Source: Leptolinea sp964446955 (GTDB lineage: Bacteria; Chloroflexota; Anaerolineae; Anaerolineales; Anaerolineaceae). From it: a stretch of DNA of 64,000 nt. The notes under the pieces are model-generated. The model made no database searches, was not told where the DNA came from, and saw only the letters and a list, made by a program, of their open reading frames with translations. The DNA lies in assembly GCA_964446955.1 (NCBI GenBank), contig CAYUQJ010000002.1, positions 372,001-436,000 on the forward strand, given 5' to 3'. This document shows, piece after piece, positions 53,574 to 62,044 of the stretch (position 1 is its first letter; every line of letters starts with the position of its first letter). The position numbers and the translations under genes are program-made.

Positions 53574-54116
53574 TTAATCCGTGATTGCACGGAGCTTTTT
53601 GACAGCGTCATCCACCCAGTTGATCTCGCTTTCGAGCAGGCGAATGCCGTTGTCGACTATGATCCGGAACAGTGCTTCTTCCTTATTCCCTACCCCCAAC
53701 CCGACGCGCGTACGGGCTTCATCCCCATTCAGGAATGACAGTTTTTCTTCCAGTGTTTTGCGGTGTTCCAACAGGTTCGCGATGATTACATCTATGGAGA
53801 CATTCCGCGAGAAGAACAACTGCACCAGCAATGGATCACGATGGGGAGCGGCCTGGAGCGGCGCGGACAGCCAGCGTGTCAATTCGTCTCCGCCGGACGG
53901 GGTGATCGAGTAGACGACCCGGTTGGGTTTGTCGCTCTGATAAACGATCTCGCTGCGGATGAGCTCGTCCGTTTCCAGTTCTTTCAATGTGCGGTAGATC
54001 TGACTCTGGGTGGACGGCCAGAAGTGCTGGATCGTCATTTCGATCTTCTTCTGCAGGTCGTACCCGGTCTTGGGCGAATTGTTCAGAAAACCCAGGATGG
54101 CATGTTTAAGGGACAT
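53574..54116 (-). CDS. PadR-family transcriptional regulator
   Basis: This 180-residue regulator has the PadR winged-HTH domain (AILGFLNNSPKTGYDLQKKI, QIYRTLKELETDELI) and the PadR_C helical dimerisation part. It represses its own operon in most family members. A near-palindromic A/T-rich region upstream fits the operator. The hydrolase gene follows after 12 bp. Confidence 0.93.
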   Translation of the reverse strand: MSLKHAILGFLNNSPKTGYDLQKKIEMTIQHFWPSTQSQIYRTLKELETDELIRSEIVYQSDKPNRVVYSITPSGGDELTRWLSAPLQAAPHRDPLLVQLFFSRNVSIDVIIANLLEHRKTLEEKLSFLNGDEARTRVGLGVGNKEEALFRIIVDNGIRLLESEINWVDDAVKKLRAITD

Positions 54117-54135
54117 TCAGTTTTTCTCCGGTTCT

Positions 54136-54172
54136 ATATGACATATATATTATATATCACATATGTTATATA
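54136..54172. promoter_or_regulatory. Likely PadR operator/promoter
   Basis: The region TGACATATATATTATATATCA is a near-perfect palindrome (quoted as 20 or so bases centred near 54149), followed by CACATATGTTATA. PadR operators are typically ATGT/ACAT-type A/T-rich palindromes. It lies 20-56 bp upstream of the PadR start codon. Confidence 0.55.
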
Positions 54173-54303
54173 AAGTCAACAGGCAATATTTCCTACTGAA
54201 ACCCGTCATCTTTTTTGACAACCGACCAGAACCGGTATACGATTCAAGGGAACAGCAACGGGATTAGTTTATCTCCGTGTGAAAAGACAAGATAGTTAAA
54301 CCC

Positions 54304-54882
54304 ATGACCACCGACGAAATCATCCAGTTTTTCGAAGACCAGCGCCAACAGCCGCTTCCCCGGTGGCACATCGCGGTGTGGATCTACCTCGCACTGGGAG
54401 GGCCGCTGCTGCTGGGGGCTATCTGCCTTTCGCTCTATGTGGACAGTCCGCTCACCGGGTGGACTCTGGTGCCGTGGGCATTTTTGTTCAGCCTGCTGAA
54501 CATCTATTACGCGGGCATGTATGCTCTAAATCTGTATGCCACCCGTTTCGCGCCCGGCCGGTTAGCACGCATGATCCGCGAAGGGAAAAATGACATCGCC
54601 TGGTTGTACATTGAGACGTACACCACCTATCACCGGCCTGATCCGCTGCCCGACCTGCATTTCCGCTTCACCGACCGGCGGTCCGGCCGTGTCAACGCAT
54701 CACTGGAAACGGTAACCCGCCTGATGAACTATTTCGACGCCCATTACGCGGATATCAGCCTGGGCTACGAGCCGAAACTGGCGCGGCGCTTCTTCTTCCG
54801 GCCGGGTTCGCTGAAGACGGACCCGGTGCGCCACCGCCTGAAGAAAAAGACGATTTTCACCATCATCAGCGCGGACAATTGA
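54304..54882 (+). CDS. Hypothetical membrane protein, 192 residues
   Basis: This protein has two membrane helices (about 23-45 and 52-75) followed by a soluble C-terminal half that is basic at its end (RHRLKKKTIFTIISADN). LHFRFTDRRSGRVNASLETV suggests a beta sheet. No family is recognised. Start ATG 54304 has no strong ribosome-binding site. An MBL-fold gene follows after 63 bp. Confidence 0.65.
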   Translation: MTTDEIIQFFEDQRQQPLPRWHIAVWIYLALGGPLLLGAICLSLYVDSPLTGWTLVPWAFLFSLLNIYYAGMYALNLYATRFAPGRLARMIREGKNDIAWLYIETYTTYHRPDPLPDLHFRFTDRRSGRVNASLETVTRLMNYFDAHYADISLGYEPKLARRFFFRPGSLKTDPVRHRLKKKTIFTIISADN

Positions 54883-54945
54883 CCGGCCCAAAACGTCACG
54901 CGCGGAACACTCCATTACCGGCTATCATATTAAAGGGAGGGAATC

Positions 54946-55794
54946 ATGACAGTGAAGATCGTATGTGTGGTAAATGACAAAGCGGACGAAGAATCCGGAT
55001 TGATCACGGAACACGGCCAATCATTCTGGATACAGACAGAGCACGGGGTCACCCTGTTCGATACCGGGCAAACTCCGGAGACGTTATCCCACAACCTGGA
55101 CAAACTCGGACTACCCATTCGTGACATTGACCGGCTGGTGTTGAGCCACGCGCACTATGACCACACGGGTGGATTGGAAGCCGTCCTCACAGCCAACGCC
55201 GACCTGCCCATCCATGCCCACCCGGATATTTTCCGCCCGCGTTACTCCCTGCGGCAGGGGAAATACCATTCCATCGGACTGGCATACGACCGTGACGCGT
55301 TGGAGCGGCACGGCAGGCTGACGCTCAGCGCGGATCCAACCGAGGTGCTTCCCGGCCTGTGGACAACCGGCGGGGTCAACCGCCGCCCTGAACCGCCCGG
55401 CAGCAGTCCCCACCTGTTCATCCGGGATGAAGCCGGCTGGCAGCCCGACCCGTACAACGATGACATGTCAATGGTGTTGCAAACCGGCAAGGGACTGGTT
55501 GTGATCTGCGGCTGCTGCCATGCCGGACTGCTGAACACCCTGTTCCATGTCCAGGAGCATTTCGCGGGGCCGGTGATCACCGTCATCGGCGGACTGCACC
55601 TGCTGCACGCCGACGAGCCATATCTCGCGCATGTGATCGATGTGTTCGAAGAACGCTTCCCCGGAGTCGCGCTGTACCTCAACCACTGTACCGGCGATAA
55701 TGCCGTCGCGCGGCTGCAGAGCGCGCTGGGCGGCCGGGTCAGGTCGTTCCCGGCAGGGTCGGTGATCAGCGGGGAACAGTGGGGGAAAGAATAG
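54946..55794 (+). CDS. MBL-fold metallo-hydrolase
   Basis: This 282-residue metallo-beta-lactamase-fold protein has the zinc motif LSHAHYDHTGG, additional ligands in ICGCCHAGLLN, and GGLHLLHAD near the C-terminus. The pattern resembles the family that includes the beta-RFAP-related protein annotated as 7,8-dihydropterin-6-yl-methyl-4-aminobenzene 5'-phosphate synthase. AAAGGGAGGG lies upstream of the ATG. It is a cytoplasmic phosphohydrolase-like enzyme of unknown substrate. Confidence 0.85.
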   Translation: MTVKIVCVVNDKADEESGLITEHGQSFWIQTEHGVTLFDTGQTPETLSHNLDKLGLPIRDIDRLVLSHAHYDHTGGLEAVLTANADLPIHAHPDIFRPRYSLRQGKYHSIGLAYDRDALERHGRLTLSADPTEVLPGLWTTGGVNRRPEPPGSSPHLFIRDEAGWQPDPYNDDMSMVLQTGKGLVVICGCCHAGLLNTLFHVQEHFAGPVITVIGGLHLLHADEPYLAHVIDVFEERFPGVALYLNHCTGDNAVARLQSALGGRVRSFPAGSVISGEQWGKE

Positions 55795-56008
55795 GCAGAT
55801 AAAAATCCGGCTCGCGGCCAGTATTCGATCAGAATCGTTGAGGAACAGGTTGCTTCTGGCAAACCTGTTAACGCGCTCATCCCCGGAAAACAGGGACAGG
55901 CAGGCACACACAACCCGCCTAAAGAAATTGTTAAAAATATCACTTTCTTTGGAAGAATTCAGTAAAATAGTAGGAAGATCAGGTAATTGATCAAAAATGG
56001 AGGGATTT

Positions 56009-56413
56009 ATGTCGGTCATTATTATTGAGCAGAATGATTACGGAACCATGTATTACCACCCGGAATCAAAAATCGTGCATCATGAATATCACAAATTCAT
56101 CTATGGTGATGTGTACCGCGCGTTCCTTCTTAAAGGTACGGAAACACTGAAAAAATACGGCGCTATAAAATGGCTCTCTGATGACCGCAAGAATCCGGTT
56201 GTCAGCGCGGTTGACATTGAGTGGGGACAGAAAAACTGGCTGCCGGTCACACTGCAGGCAGGTTGGAAGTACTGGGCCATTGTGCAACCCGAGGGAATCC
56301 TAGCCAAAACGACCATGGAAAACCTCATGAAAGATTTCGCTCGATTCGGATTGACGGCAAGATACTTTACCGATCCCGATGTAGCCATGAAATGGCTTGA
56401 AAGCCTGGATTAG
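56009..56413 (+). CDS. STAS/SEC14-like (SpoIIAA-type) protein
   Basis: This cytoplasmic protein of about 134 residues has a SpoIIAA-like STAS fold: beta strands around KIVHHEYHKFIYGDVYRAFL, a central DIEWGQKNWLPVTLQAG and the typical helix MKDFARFGLTARYFTDPDVAMKWL. STAS/SpoIIAA-like proteins bind ligands or other proteins, and some help lipid transfer. A start at 56009 (MSVIIIEQND) suits the fold; 55997 (MEGFMS) is an in-frame alternative with AAAAATGGAGGG upstream of 56009. Confidence 0.75.
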   Translation: MSVIIIEQNDYGTMYYHPESKIVHHEYHKFIYGDVYRAFLLKGTETLKKYGAIKWLSDDRKNPVVSAVDIEWGQKNWLPVTLQAGWKYWAIVQPEGILAKTTMENLMKDFARFGLTARYFTDPDVAMKWLESLD

Positions 56414-56635
56414 TTTTTTTAGGGACAGTACCAGCTGATGAACCGGAACGGGGGAGAATGCGCCCACCCCATAAGATAGCAGCCAGCAAGTGGGTATATC
56501 CCGCTTGCCTTTTGCCCCTATAATTCAGGGGTACGAGTCAGGTAAATTTTGGAAGAGTTTTGAATCTTGCGGGAAAAACAAAAAAGACTCTTCCCTTCAC
56601 ATTATTCAGCCAGATATCCACAGGGAAAAACAACC

Positions 56636-58228
56636 ATGAAGAAACTGCTCACAAAACTGCCAGCCTTTTTCCTGGCCATAATTCTTACCGCCTGCGGCAC
56701 CCCCGCCGTGTCAACAACCCCGGCGACGCCGGTTACGGCAGTGCCCGCTGTGACAATGTCCCCGCAGATGCCGGCCACGGAGGCACCCGCCGTCGTAACG
56801 TTCACGGACCCGGTGCTGGAGGAGATGGTACGCGGCGCAATGGGCAGACCGCAGGGTGATATCACCGCCGCAGAGGCGGGGGCCGTAACGCGGTTGAACC
56901 TCAGTGCCGAAACGCAACAGTATATTTCCGAAGAAACACCAATCAAAAATATCAGCGGGTTGGAAAACTTCACAAACCTGGAAGAGCTCGAACTGTCGTA
57001 TCAAGCGGTCACCGATCTCTCCCCGCTGGAAGGTCTGAATAAGCTGACCGCCCTGTCACTGGATGAAAACCCCGTGGCGGATATTACACCGCTGGCCGGG
57101 ATGACAAACCTGCAATATCTGACCATCTCCAACTGCGCGGCGCAGGATTACAGCCCGCTGGCGAAGCTGGTCAACTTGAAATTTCTCAGGCTCGACAATT
57201 CAACCATCAGCGATGTGTCCCCCCTGGCCTCGCTGACGAACCTGAAGCATCTCTATCTGTTAAACAGCCCGGTAAACGACTACTCCCTGCTTTTGAACAT
57301 CTACCCGAACCTGGCGAACAAGGACTTCATCATCGCTTCCACATTGGAAGAACTTGGCTTCGCCATGAGCGATGATAACACGGAGGCAAAATACGCGGAT
57401 GAGAGCCTGGGGGTGATCATCAACCATTCCGAGTGGGGACCCCCGCCCAGGGAATGGGACGCGAATGGCGTCCGGCTGTCTTTGTCGCTGGAAGATGGCT
57501 ATATTTTGAAAGCCACCTTCCACCCCGATATCGATGCCTACGTATTCGGTATGGGCAAAGACGGCGAGCCGCTCATGAACTACGTGTACGACAGGAAAAC
57601 CGGCAGCTTCACATTCGGATCAGGGGACCGGCAGAGTTCGGAGCAGGCTGTGCTGGCAGCGATGGACGCCGCAGAAGGCGAAGATGTGCTGCTTGCGCCC
57701 ATGCGCGTGTATGATGACACCATCATAAAAACCTTCAACATGACGGCCGACAGGCTGTATTCCCTACCGTTTGGACCACCGACGCTCAAGAATCTGGGCT
57801 TTTTCCCGGACACGGCCAACGCGGTCTGGCTGTATGAGCAGCGCGAGGAAAACGAACGGGATGTGAACATCGAGATCCATCGCCCGGAATGGGGGGAGAA
57901 GGATTTCGACTTTTCGTTTTTCACCGCCCTGAGTGACGAATACCGCGTTTTCGTGATCTATCACAGCGACGAAAGAAAGGTCGTAGTTAAAGCAGACGAC
58001 AACGACCTGGGCGGCGCCGAATTTGAATATTTCATCGACACACGCGAACATATTGACGTCTGGTGCAGCAACAAAGAGATGACCGTGGAGGAATACTTCA
58101 TCCGCGCGTTCAATGACCCCGCGGTGGACGATATTTACCAGCACTCCTGGGAGCTTTTGGATGGATACATCCGGGACAGATTTGGCATGACGTTGGATGA
58201 GCTGCTGGTGGTTCCTGAAGGCGAGTAG
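56636..58228 (+). CDS. Leucine-rich-repeat lipoprotein
   Basis: This 530-residue protein has a lipoprotein signal (lipobox LTAC), a low-complexity Thr/Pro region and five to six LRRs of the internalin-like class: DLSPLEGLNKLTALSLDENP, DITPLAGMTNLQYLTISN, DYSPLAKLVNLKFLRLDN and DVSPLASLTNLKHLYLLNS. A C-terminal domain of about 330 residues follows (FGFPDTANAVWLYEQR, DVWCSNKEM), unknown to me. It should sit outside the membrane and bind proteins or polysaccharides. ATG 56636 is chosen over the in-frame start at 56567 because the signal begins there. Confidence 0.85.
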   Translation: MKKLLTKLPAFFLAIILTACGTPAVSTTPATPVTAVPAVTMSPQMPATEAPAVVTFTDPVLEEMVRGAMGRPQGDITAAEAGAVTRLNLSAETQQYISEETPIKNISGLENFTNLEELELSYQAVTDLSPLEGLNKLTALSLDENPVADITPLAGMTNLQYLTISNCAAQDYSPLAKLVNLKFLRLDNSTISDVSPLASLTNLKHLYLLNSPVNDYSLLLNIYPNLANKDFIIASTLEELGFAMSDDNTEAKYADESLGVIINHSEWGPPPREWDANGVRLSLSLEDGYILKATFHPDIDAYVFGMGKDGEPLMNYVYDRKTGSFTFGSGDRQSSEQAVLAAMDAAEGEDVLLAPMRVYDDTIIKTFNMTADRLYSLPFGPPTLKNLGFFPDTANAVWLYEQREENERDVNIEIHRPEWGEKDFDFSFFTALSDEYRVFVIYHSDERKVVVKADDNDLGGAEFEYFIDTREHIDVWCSNKEMTVEEYFIRAFNDPAVDDIYQHSWELLDGYIRDRFGMTLDELLVVPEGE

Positions 58229-58276
58229 GGACGGGGTTCGGTTTTTTAGGACAAGGACTTTGGAAAGAAATTTTGT

Positions 58277-58300
58277 GGTGCGGTCGGGTTTGACCGCACC
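58277..58300 (+). repeat. Covarying hairpin family, member 4
   Basis: GGTGCGGTC (58277-58285) and GACCGCACC (58292-58300) form a perfect 9-bp stem with loop GGGTTT. The rest of the 420-bp gap to the next gene (58229-58651) is A/T rich and gene-free. Confidence 0.75.
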
Positions 58301-58651
58301 CGCTCTACCCGGCAAAAAAATAGTCTGACCCGATTTTCTGAAACCATCTGAGATGAAGAGATTAGTGTTATTGCCAGCCTGTTGAACGGATGGTATTTGT
58401 TTGCCTGGTGACGGGGAGTGGTGGGGGTCAACGAATAGGTAGGAAAGGCCACTGATATGGTTAGGTCATTCGAAAGGTTTTTGGAATTATTTACTTTCAA
58501 AACACCAGAGACCATGCATGGGTTAGGTATTAAAGCTTTTTATTAGTAAAAAAACCAAGTATTGATATATACTACTTTTTAATTATGGCGAATTAAAAAA
58601 AATGGGGAAACCTAGAATAATTTGGGGTTTTATCAAGCTAGGGGTGGACTA

Positions 58652-59776
58652 ATGGAACCTAATAAAACAGAGATTACTCAGAATTCTACTGATGATTCAA
58701 TAGTCGAGAACGAAAAAAAGAAACAAATACGCATAGAGGCTGAATTAAATCTTCTCCTAGAAAATTTATCATCAGCAAACACAAATACTCTTCGTGACAA
58801 AGTGGCTTGGATATTAAATAATTATCCTGAAACCCGAGATTCTGATATTGCGCTATCAATAAAATATTGGGAGACTTTTGAACCAGAAATATTTAGTTGG
58901 CAAAACTTCAAACCTGATGATTTGTTCAATCTTACAAGAACTACCTCAATAACTCGCGAACGTGCACGAATTCAGAATGTATATAAGCTTTTTTTAGCTA
59001 GCCCAGTCATTAGAAAACAGAGAGGGAAACTAGAAGAGGAGGAAAAACTCCTTGCGTTGCAAGATAAGCCACAAGGATATCCAACAACTGTAATATATAT
59101 GGATGAAAGTGGTAAAAACCAAGAAAATTTAATTGTCGGTAGTTTATGGTTTCTTGAATCTGGAAAGTCAATACTTGCTATTCACAAAATAATCACTGAA
59201 TGGAAAAAGGGGAAAGGATTTGAAAAAGAATTTCATTTCTCTGAAATGAGTCAGATGGATTTACCAGTATATAAAGAAATGGTTACATTATTTATGCAAG
59301 AATCCCCTGTTCTTAGTTTCAAACTAGCAAGTTTACCCACAGCGGGTATAAGTAATAAGCCAGATGCCTTGAATAAACTTTTTTATCACTTAATTATTCG
59401 AGGAATTGAAAATGAAATTGAAACATGTAGGGCCGTATTACCAAGAAATTTACAAATTTGGAAAGATGCCGATGAGATTGGAGCTGATCAATTATTAGTA
59501 GCCGAACTTTATGATCAAATAATGCAAGCGTCTTCAAACAGGTTTTATAATGAGATCTCAGTAAGTCAATTGAAGTGTTCTAACTCATCAACCAACTTAT
59601 TCCTGCAAATAGCCGATCTATTTACAGCAAGTGCTAATAGAATTATTAATCAGCCTGAGGTAAAAAAGAACCATAAATCTGAGTTTGCAGAATTTTTTCT
59701 TGACTTAATTGGAGTGGATAAATCTTTTAAACCGAATGATCGAATTGGTGATAAAGTCATTCACATATCAATTTGA
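58652..59776 (+). CDS. DUF3800-family protein
   Basis: This 374-residue protein in lower-GC DNA matches DUF3800: VIYMDESGKNQENLIVGSLW (metal-binding D-E-S-G start of an RNase H-like fold), FHFSEMSQMD, and the C-terminal LFLQIADLFTASANRII. DUF3800 proteins are predicted RNase H-fold nucleases or pseudo-enzymes, common near defence genes and mobile elements. The ATG at 58652 (MEPNKTEITQ) is chosen over 58622 because the latter has no family-like start. The first 150 residues are helical and variable. A terminator follows. Confidence 0.82.
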   Translation: MEPNKTEITQNSTDDSIVENEKKKQIRIEAELNLLLENLSSANTNTLRDKVAWILNNYPETRDSDIALSIKYWETFEPEIFSWQNFKPDDLFNLTRTTSITRERARIQNVYKLFLASPVIRKQRGKLEEEEKLLALQDKPQGYPTTVIYMDESGKNQENLIVGSLWFLESGKSILAIHKIITEWKKGKGFEKEFHFSEMSQMDLPVYKEMVTLFMQESPVLSFKLASLPTAGISNKPDALNKLFYHLIIRGIENEIETCRAVLPRNLQIWKDADEIGADQLLVAELYDQIMQASSNRFYNEISVSQLKCSNSSTNLFLQIADLFTASANRIINQPEVKKNHKSEFAEFFLDLIGVDKSFKPNDRIGDKVIHISI

Positions 59777-59859
59777 ACATTGATTATGAAACAGTTGTAG
59801 GATGAGCTTGGCTTTGATTGCACTTTTCTATTATCAATTTTCAATTAATTCAACTGTAG

Positions 59860-59883
59860 GGTGTGGTCGATTTTGACCGCACC
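59860..59883 (+). repeat. Covarying hairpin family, member 5
   Basis: GGTGTGGTC (59860-59868) and GACCGCACC (59875-59883) form a 9-bp stem with one G-U pair and loop GATTTT, 84 bp after the DUF3800 stop. Confidence 0.75.
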
Positions 59884-59922
59884 ACATTTCTGGGAATACA
59901 ATTTTTCATACCAGCGAAAAAG

Positions 59923-59950
59923 CCACTCTCTATTATGAGTGGTTTTTTTA
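59923..59950 (+). terminator. Rho-independent terminator
   Basis: CCACTC (59923-59928) pairs with GAGTGG (59937-59942), followed by seven T. It lies between the DUF3800 and NucS-like genes. Confidence 0.8.
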
Positions 59951-60013
59951 TTGCACATAATGTGGTATTTTGTAATAAAGGAAAATGGATTGTTATGTAT
60001 GGGGAGGTTAAAA

Positions 60014-60790
60014 ATGGCGCTTTATGGAAAACCAGTTAGATTGTTAATGAAGGATTTTGTTACAAATCAAGGTTTTGAAAAAGGCCAAGTTTTTACCAAA
60101 GAACAAATGATCTCCTGGTTCAGGGCCAATTATCCAAAAGTAAAAATTGGGACAATTTCTGCCCATCTATTAAAAATGTCCGTAAATGCACCCAGCCGAA
60201 TTCACTACAATGCGAATCCAAACGGTGAGGACGATCTTCTATTTCAAATTGATGGTAGTCATTTCCGAATATATGAGCCAGAAAAAGATCCTCAACCGAT
60301 TTATTTGGGATCAAGTACTCGAAAAGTAGAAGAGATAATGGAACATCAGGAAGAAGTTGAGGAACTTTCAGAAGAAAATCAGACTGGTTTCGCCTATGAA
60401 AGTGATTTACGGGATTTCCTATCAAAGAATTTGCACATTATAGAACATGGTTTACATCTATACGAAGATGAAGGCATAACAGGAGTCGAGTTTCCCGTAG
60501 GCGGTCGTTTTATTGATATTCTGGCGTTAGATCAACAAAAGAACTATGTCGTGATTGAATTGAAAGTCTCGCGTGGCTATGATCGAGTTATCGGCCAACT
60601 GTTACGATATATGGCATGGATTGAGAAAAATCAGGCGGAACCATCGCAAAAAGTGCAGGGAGTGATTATTGCGAGAGAAATTACCGATGATCTTTCTTTA
60701 GCCGCTTCCAAAATTACTGATGTCCGGTTATTTGAATATGATTTATCTGTAACATTGAAACCGGTAATGAAATGGGGGATGAATGAGTAA
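60014..60790 (+). CDS. NucS-like PD-(D/E)XK endonuclease
   Basis: This 258-residue protein has an N-terminal HTH-like half (TKEQMISWFRANYPKVKIGTIS). A C-terminal nuclease domain of the endonuclease NucS/DUF91 type contains ESDLRDFLSKNLHIIEHG, EFPVGGRFIDILALD, YVVIELKVSRGYDRVIGQLLRYM and KVQGVIIAREITDDL. The Asp (RFIDIL) and Glu-x-Lys (IELK) make a complete active site. GGAGG lies 9 nt before the ATG, which fixes this start. It is coupled by ATGA with the small gene downstream. It probably acts on branched, mismatched or invading DNA. Confidence 0.87.
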   Translation: MALYGKPVRLLMKDFVTNQGFEKGQVFTKEQMISWFRANYPKVKIGTISAHLLKMSVNAPSRIHYNANPNGEDDLLFQIDGSHFRIYEPEKDPQPIYLGSSTRKVEEIMEHQEEVEELSEENQTGFAYESDLRDFLSKNLHIIEHGLHLYEDEGITGVEFPVGGRFIDILALDQQKNYVVIELKVSRGYDRVIGQLLRYMAWIEKNQAEPSQKVQGVIIAREITDDLSLAASKITDVRLFEYDLSVTLKPVMKWGMNE

Positions 60791-61037
60791 ATATGACCTC
60801 CTAAAACGCTTTCTTGATGTTATTCCTCAGGGTACTTTTAATAAAGACCTATCATTTTCTGAAATTGAAAAGGTTTTGGGTTTTAAGTTACCAAAAAGTG
60901 CGTATGAGTACCGTGAATGGTGGGCTAATCCATCATCAGCAAAAGATCATCCACACGCACAATCATGGCTCAAGGCAGGTTGGAAAGTTGAATCTGTAAG
61001 TTTAAGTGAAAAACTTGTTTACTTCATAAGAAAATAG
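60783..61037 (+). CDS. DUF7662-like small protein coupled to the nuclease
   Basis: This 84-residue protein overlaps the nuclease stop (ATGAGTAA). It contains YDLLKRFLDVIPQ, FSEIEKVLGFKLPKSAYEYREWWAN and AQSWLKAGWKVESVSL, the pattern of the DUF7662/HTH-like family often found in defence-type and restriction-type pairs. It may bind DNA or the nuclease. A covarying hairpin follows at 61048. Function is inferred from coupling only. Confidence 0.75.
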   Translation: MSKYDLLKRFLDVIPQGTFNKDLSFSEIEKVLGFKLPKSAYEYREWWANPSSAKDHPHAQSWLKAGWKVESVSLSEKLVYFIRK

Positions 61038-61047
61038 AAGGGGTATT

Positions 61048-61069
61048 GTGCGCTCGCTTTTGAGCGCAT
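61048..61069 (+). repeat. Covarying hairpin family, member 6
   Basis: GTGCGCTC (61048-61055) and GAGCGCAT (61062-61069) form an 8-bp stem with one G-U pair and loop GCTTTT, directly after the DUF7662-like stop. Confidence 0.75.
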
Positions 61070-61106
61070 CACCTTGCGATGGTAACTTAAGACGCTTCCA
61101 AACATA

Positions 61107-61193
61107 GGAACATACGAGAAAATTCCTTCCAGGACAAAAATCGGTACAGGCCGATTTCAATACCGCGGCCCCGCGCTTTTATCTGTATGTTCC
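61107..61193 (+). ncRNA. Candidate structured RNA
   Basis: GGAACATAC (61107-61115) pairs perfectly with GTATGTTCC (61185-61193) and closes an 87-nt unit. Inside it, AAATCGG (61138-61144) pairs with CCGATTT (61151-61157) and a third GC-rich hairpin can form around CCGCGGCCCCGCGC. This multi-stem shape, in a gap of 266 bp upstream of a GIY-YIG gene, could be an RNA leader or an independent small RNA. A mobile-element relic with long inverted ends is the alternative. Confidence 0.4.
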
Positions 61194-61303
61194 AATCAAG
61201 CTGACCGGCGGCCGGTGATCCGTAAACCTGGCCGGGGATTCTCACCGGGCTGTGTCATAATAGAGACGTCCATCCGACAATCCATGGATCCCGGAACCCG
61301 CAT

Positions 61304-61915
61304 TTGGCTCAAAAACAAACATTTTTATCATTTCACACAAACAACAGAGAATTGGTGTTTGTTCTTACTCCCCTCACATTTAAAGAGGGATACGAGCAGA
61401 ATGTTTTCGCGCAGAAAAACAACAAGACCGTACGGCAAACCCTGGCCGACCCAAAATACAGCCGGTTCACCCAAAAGGTCATTCGCAACTACACGTCCAG
61501 TCTCGATACACCCCTGGGTGAATTCCTGCTCCAGTTAAAAACCGACGCGAATCCGTTTTACAAAGAGTTCCTGAACCCAAACGGTGATGGTAAGTATGCT
61601 GTATTTACCTTTAACGATCCCCGCTATATTCACGCGAAGGGTTTATACACATTTCTGGTCGATGGCCAGGTCAAATACATCGGCCGCTGCCTGGACTCGT
61701 TTGGGAAACGCTTCAACCAGGGATACGGCAAGATCCACCCGAAGAACTGTTACCTGGACGGCCAGTCTACGAATTGCCACTTGAACGCGTTGATCTCGCG
61801 CTACCGTGACCGTGTCACGCTTTTCGTATGTTCACTGACAGATGACAAAGAGATCGAATATCTGGAGAAGATACTGATCCAAAAACACAGGCCCGAATGG
61901 AATATAGCGAAGTAG
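61304..61915 (+). CDS. GIY-YIG nuclease family protein
   Basis: This 203-residue protein starts with TTG. The C-terminal half contains the GIY-YIG core: GLYTFLVDGQVKYIGRCLDSFGKRFNQGYGKI, given here as pieces GLYTFLVDG, VKYIGRCLDS and FNQGYGKI, followed by NCHLNALI and a Glu near DKEIEYLEKILIQKH. Such domains nick DNA in repair or mobility. The N-terminal half (1-95) is unrecognised. It is alone between two hairpins of the local families. Confidence 0.82.
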   Translation: MAQKQTFLSFHTNNRELVFVLTPLTFKEGYEQNVFAQKNNKTVRQTLADPKYSRFTQKVIRNYTSSLDTPLGEFLLQLKTDANPFYKEFLNPNGDGKYAVFTFNDPRYIHAKGLYTFLVDGQVKYIGRCLDSFGKRFNQGYGKIHPKNCYLDGQSTNCHLNALISRYRDRVTLFVCSLTDDKEIEYLEKILIQKHRPEWNIAK

Positions 61916-61941
61916 GTTTCGTGATGTTTGGCGAGTAGAAC

Positions 61942-61964
61942 GTGTGCGGTTTTCACCGCCCCAC
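61942..61964 (+). repeat. Hairpin related to the covarying family
   Basis: GTG-TGCGGT and ACCGCC-CCAC pair imperfectly around TTTC. The preceding GCGAGTAGAACGT is repeated at 34917-34929, where a weaker hairpin follows, linking both to the same repeat type. Confidence 0.45.
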
Positions 61965-62044
61965 AAATCATCATCTCGATACCCCCAACCCCTGAAATCC
62001 GCTAAAATCACCTTATCCCTTACCTGTTATTCAGGAGAAAACCC

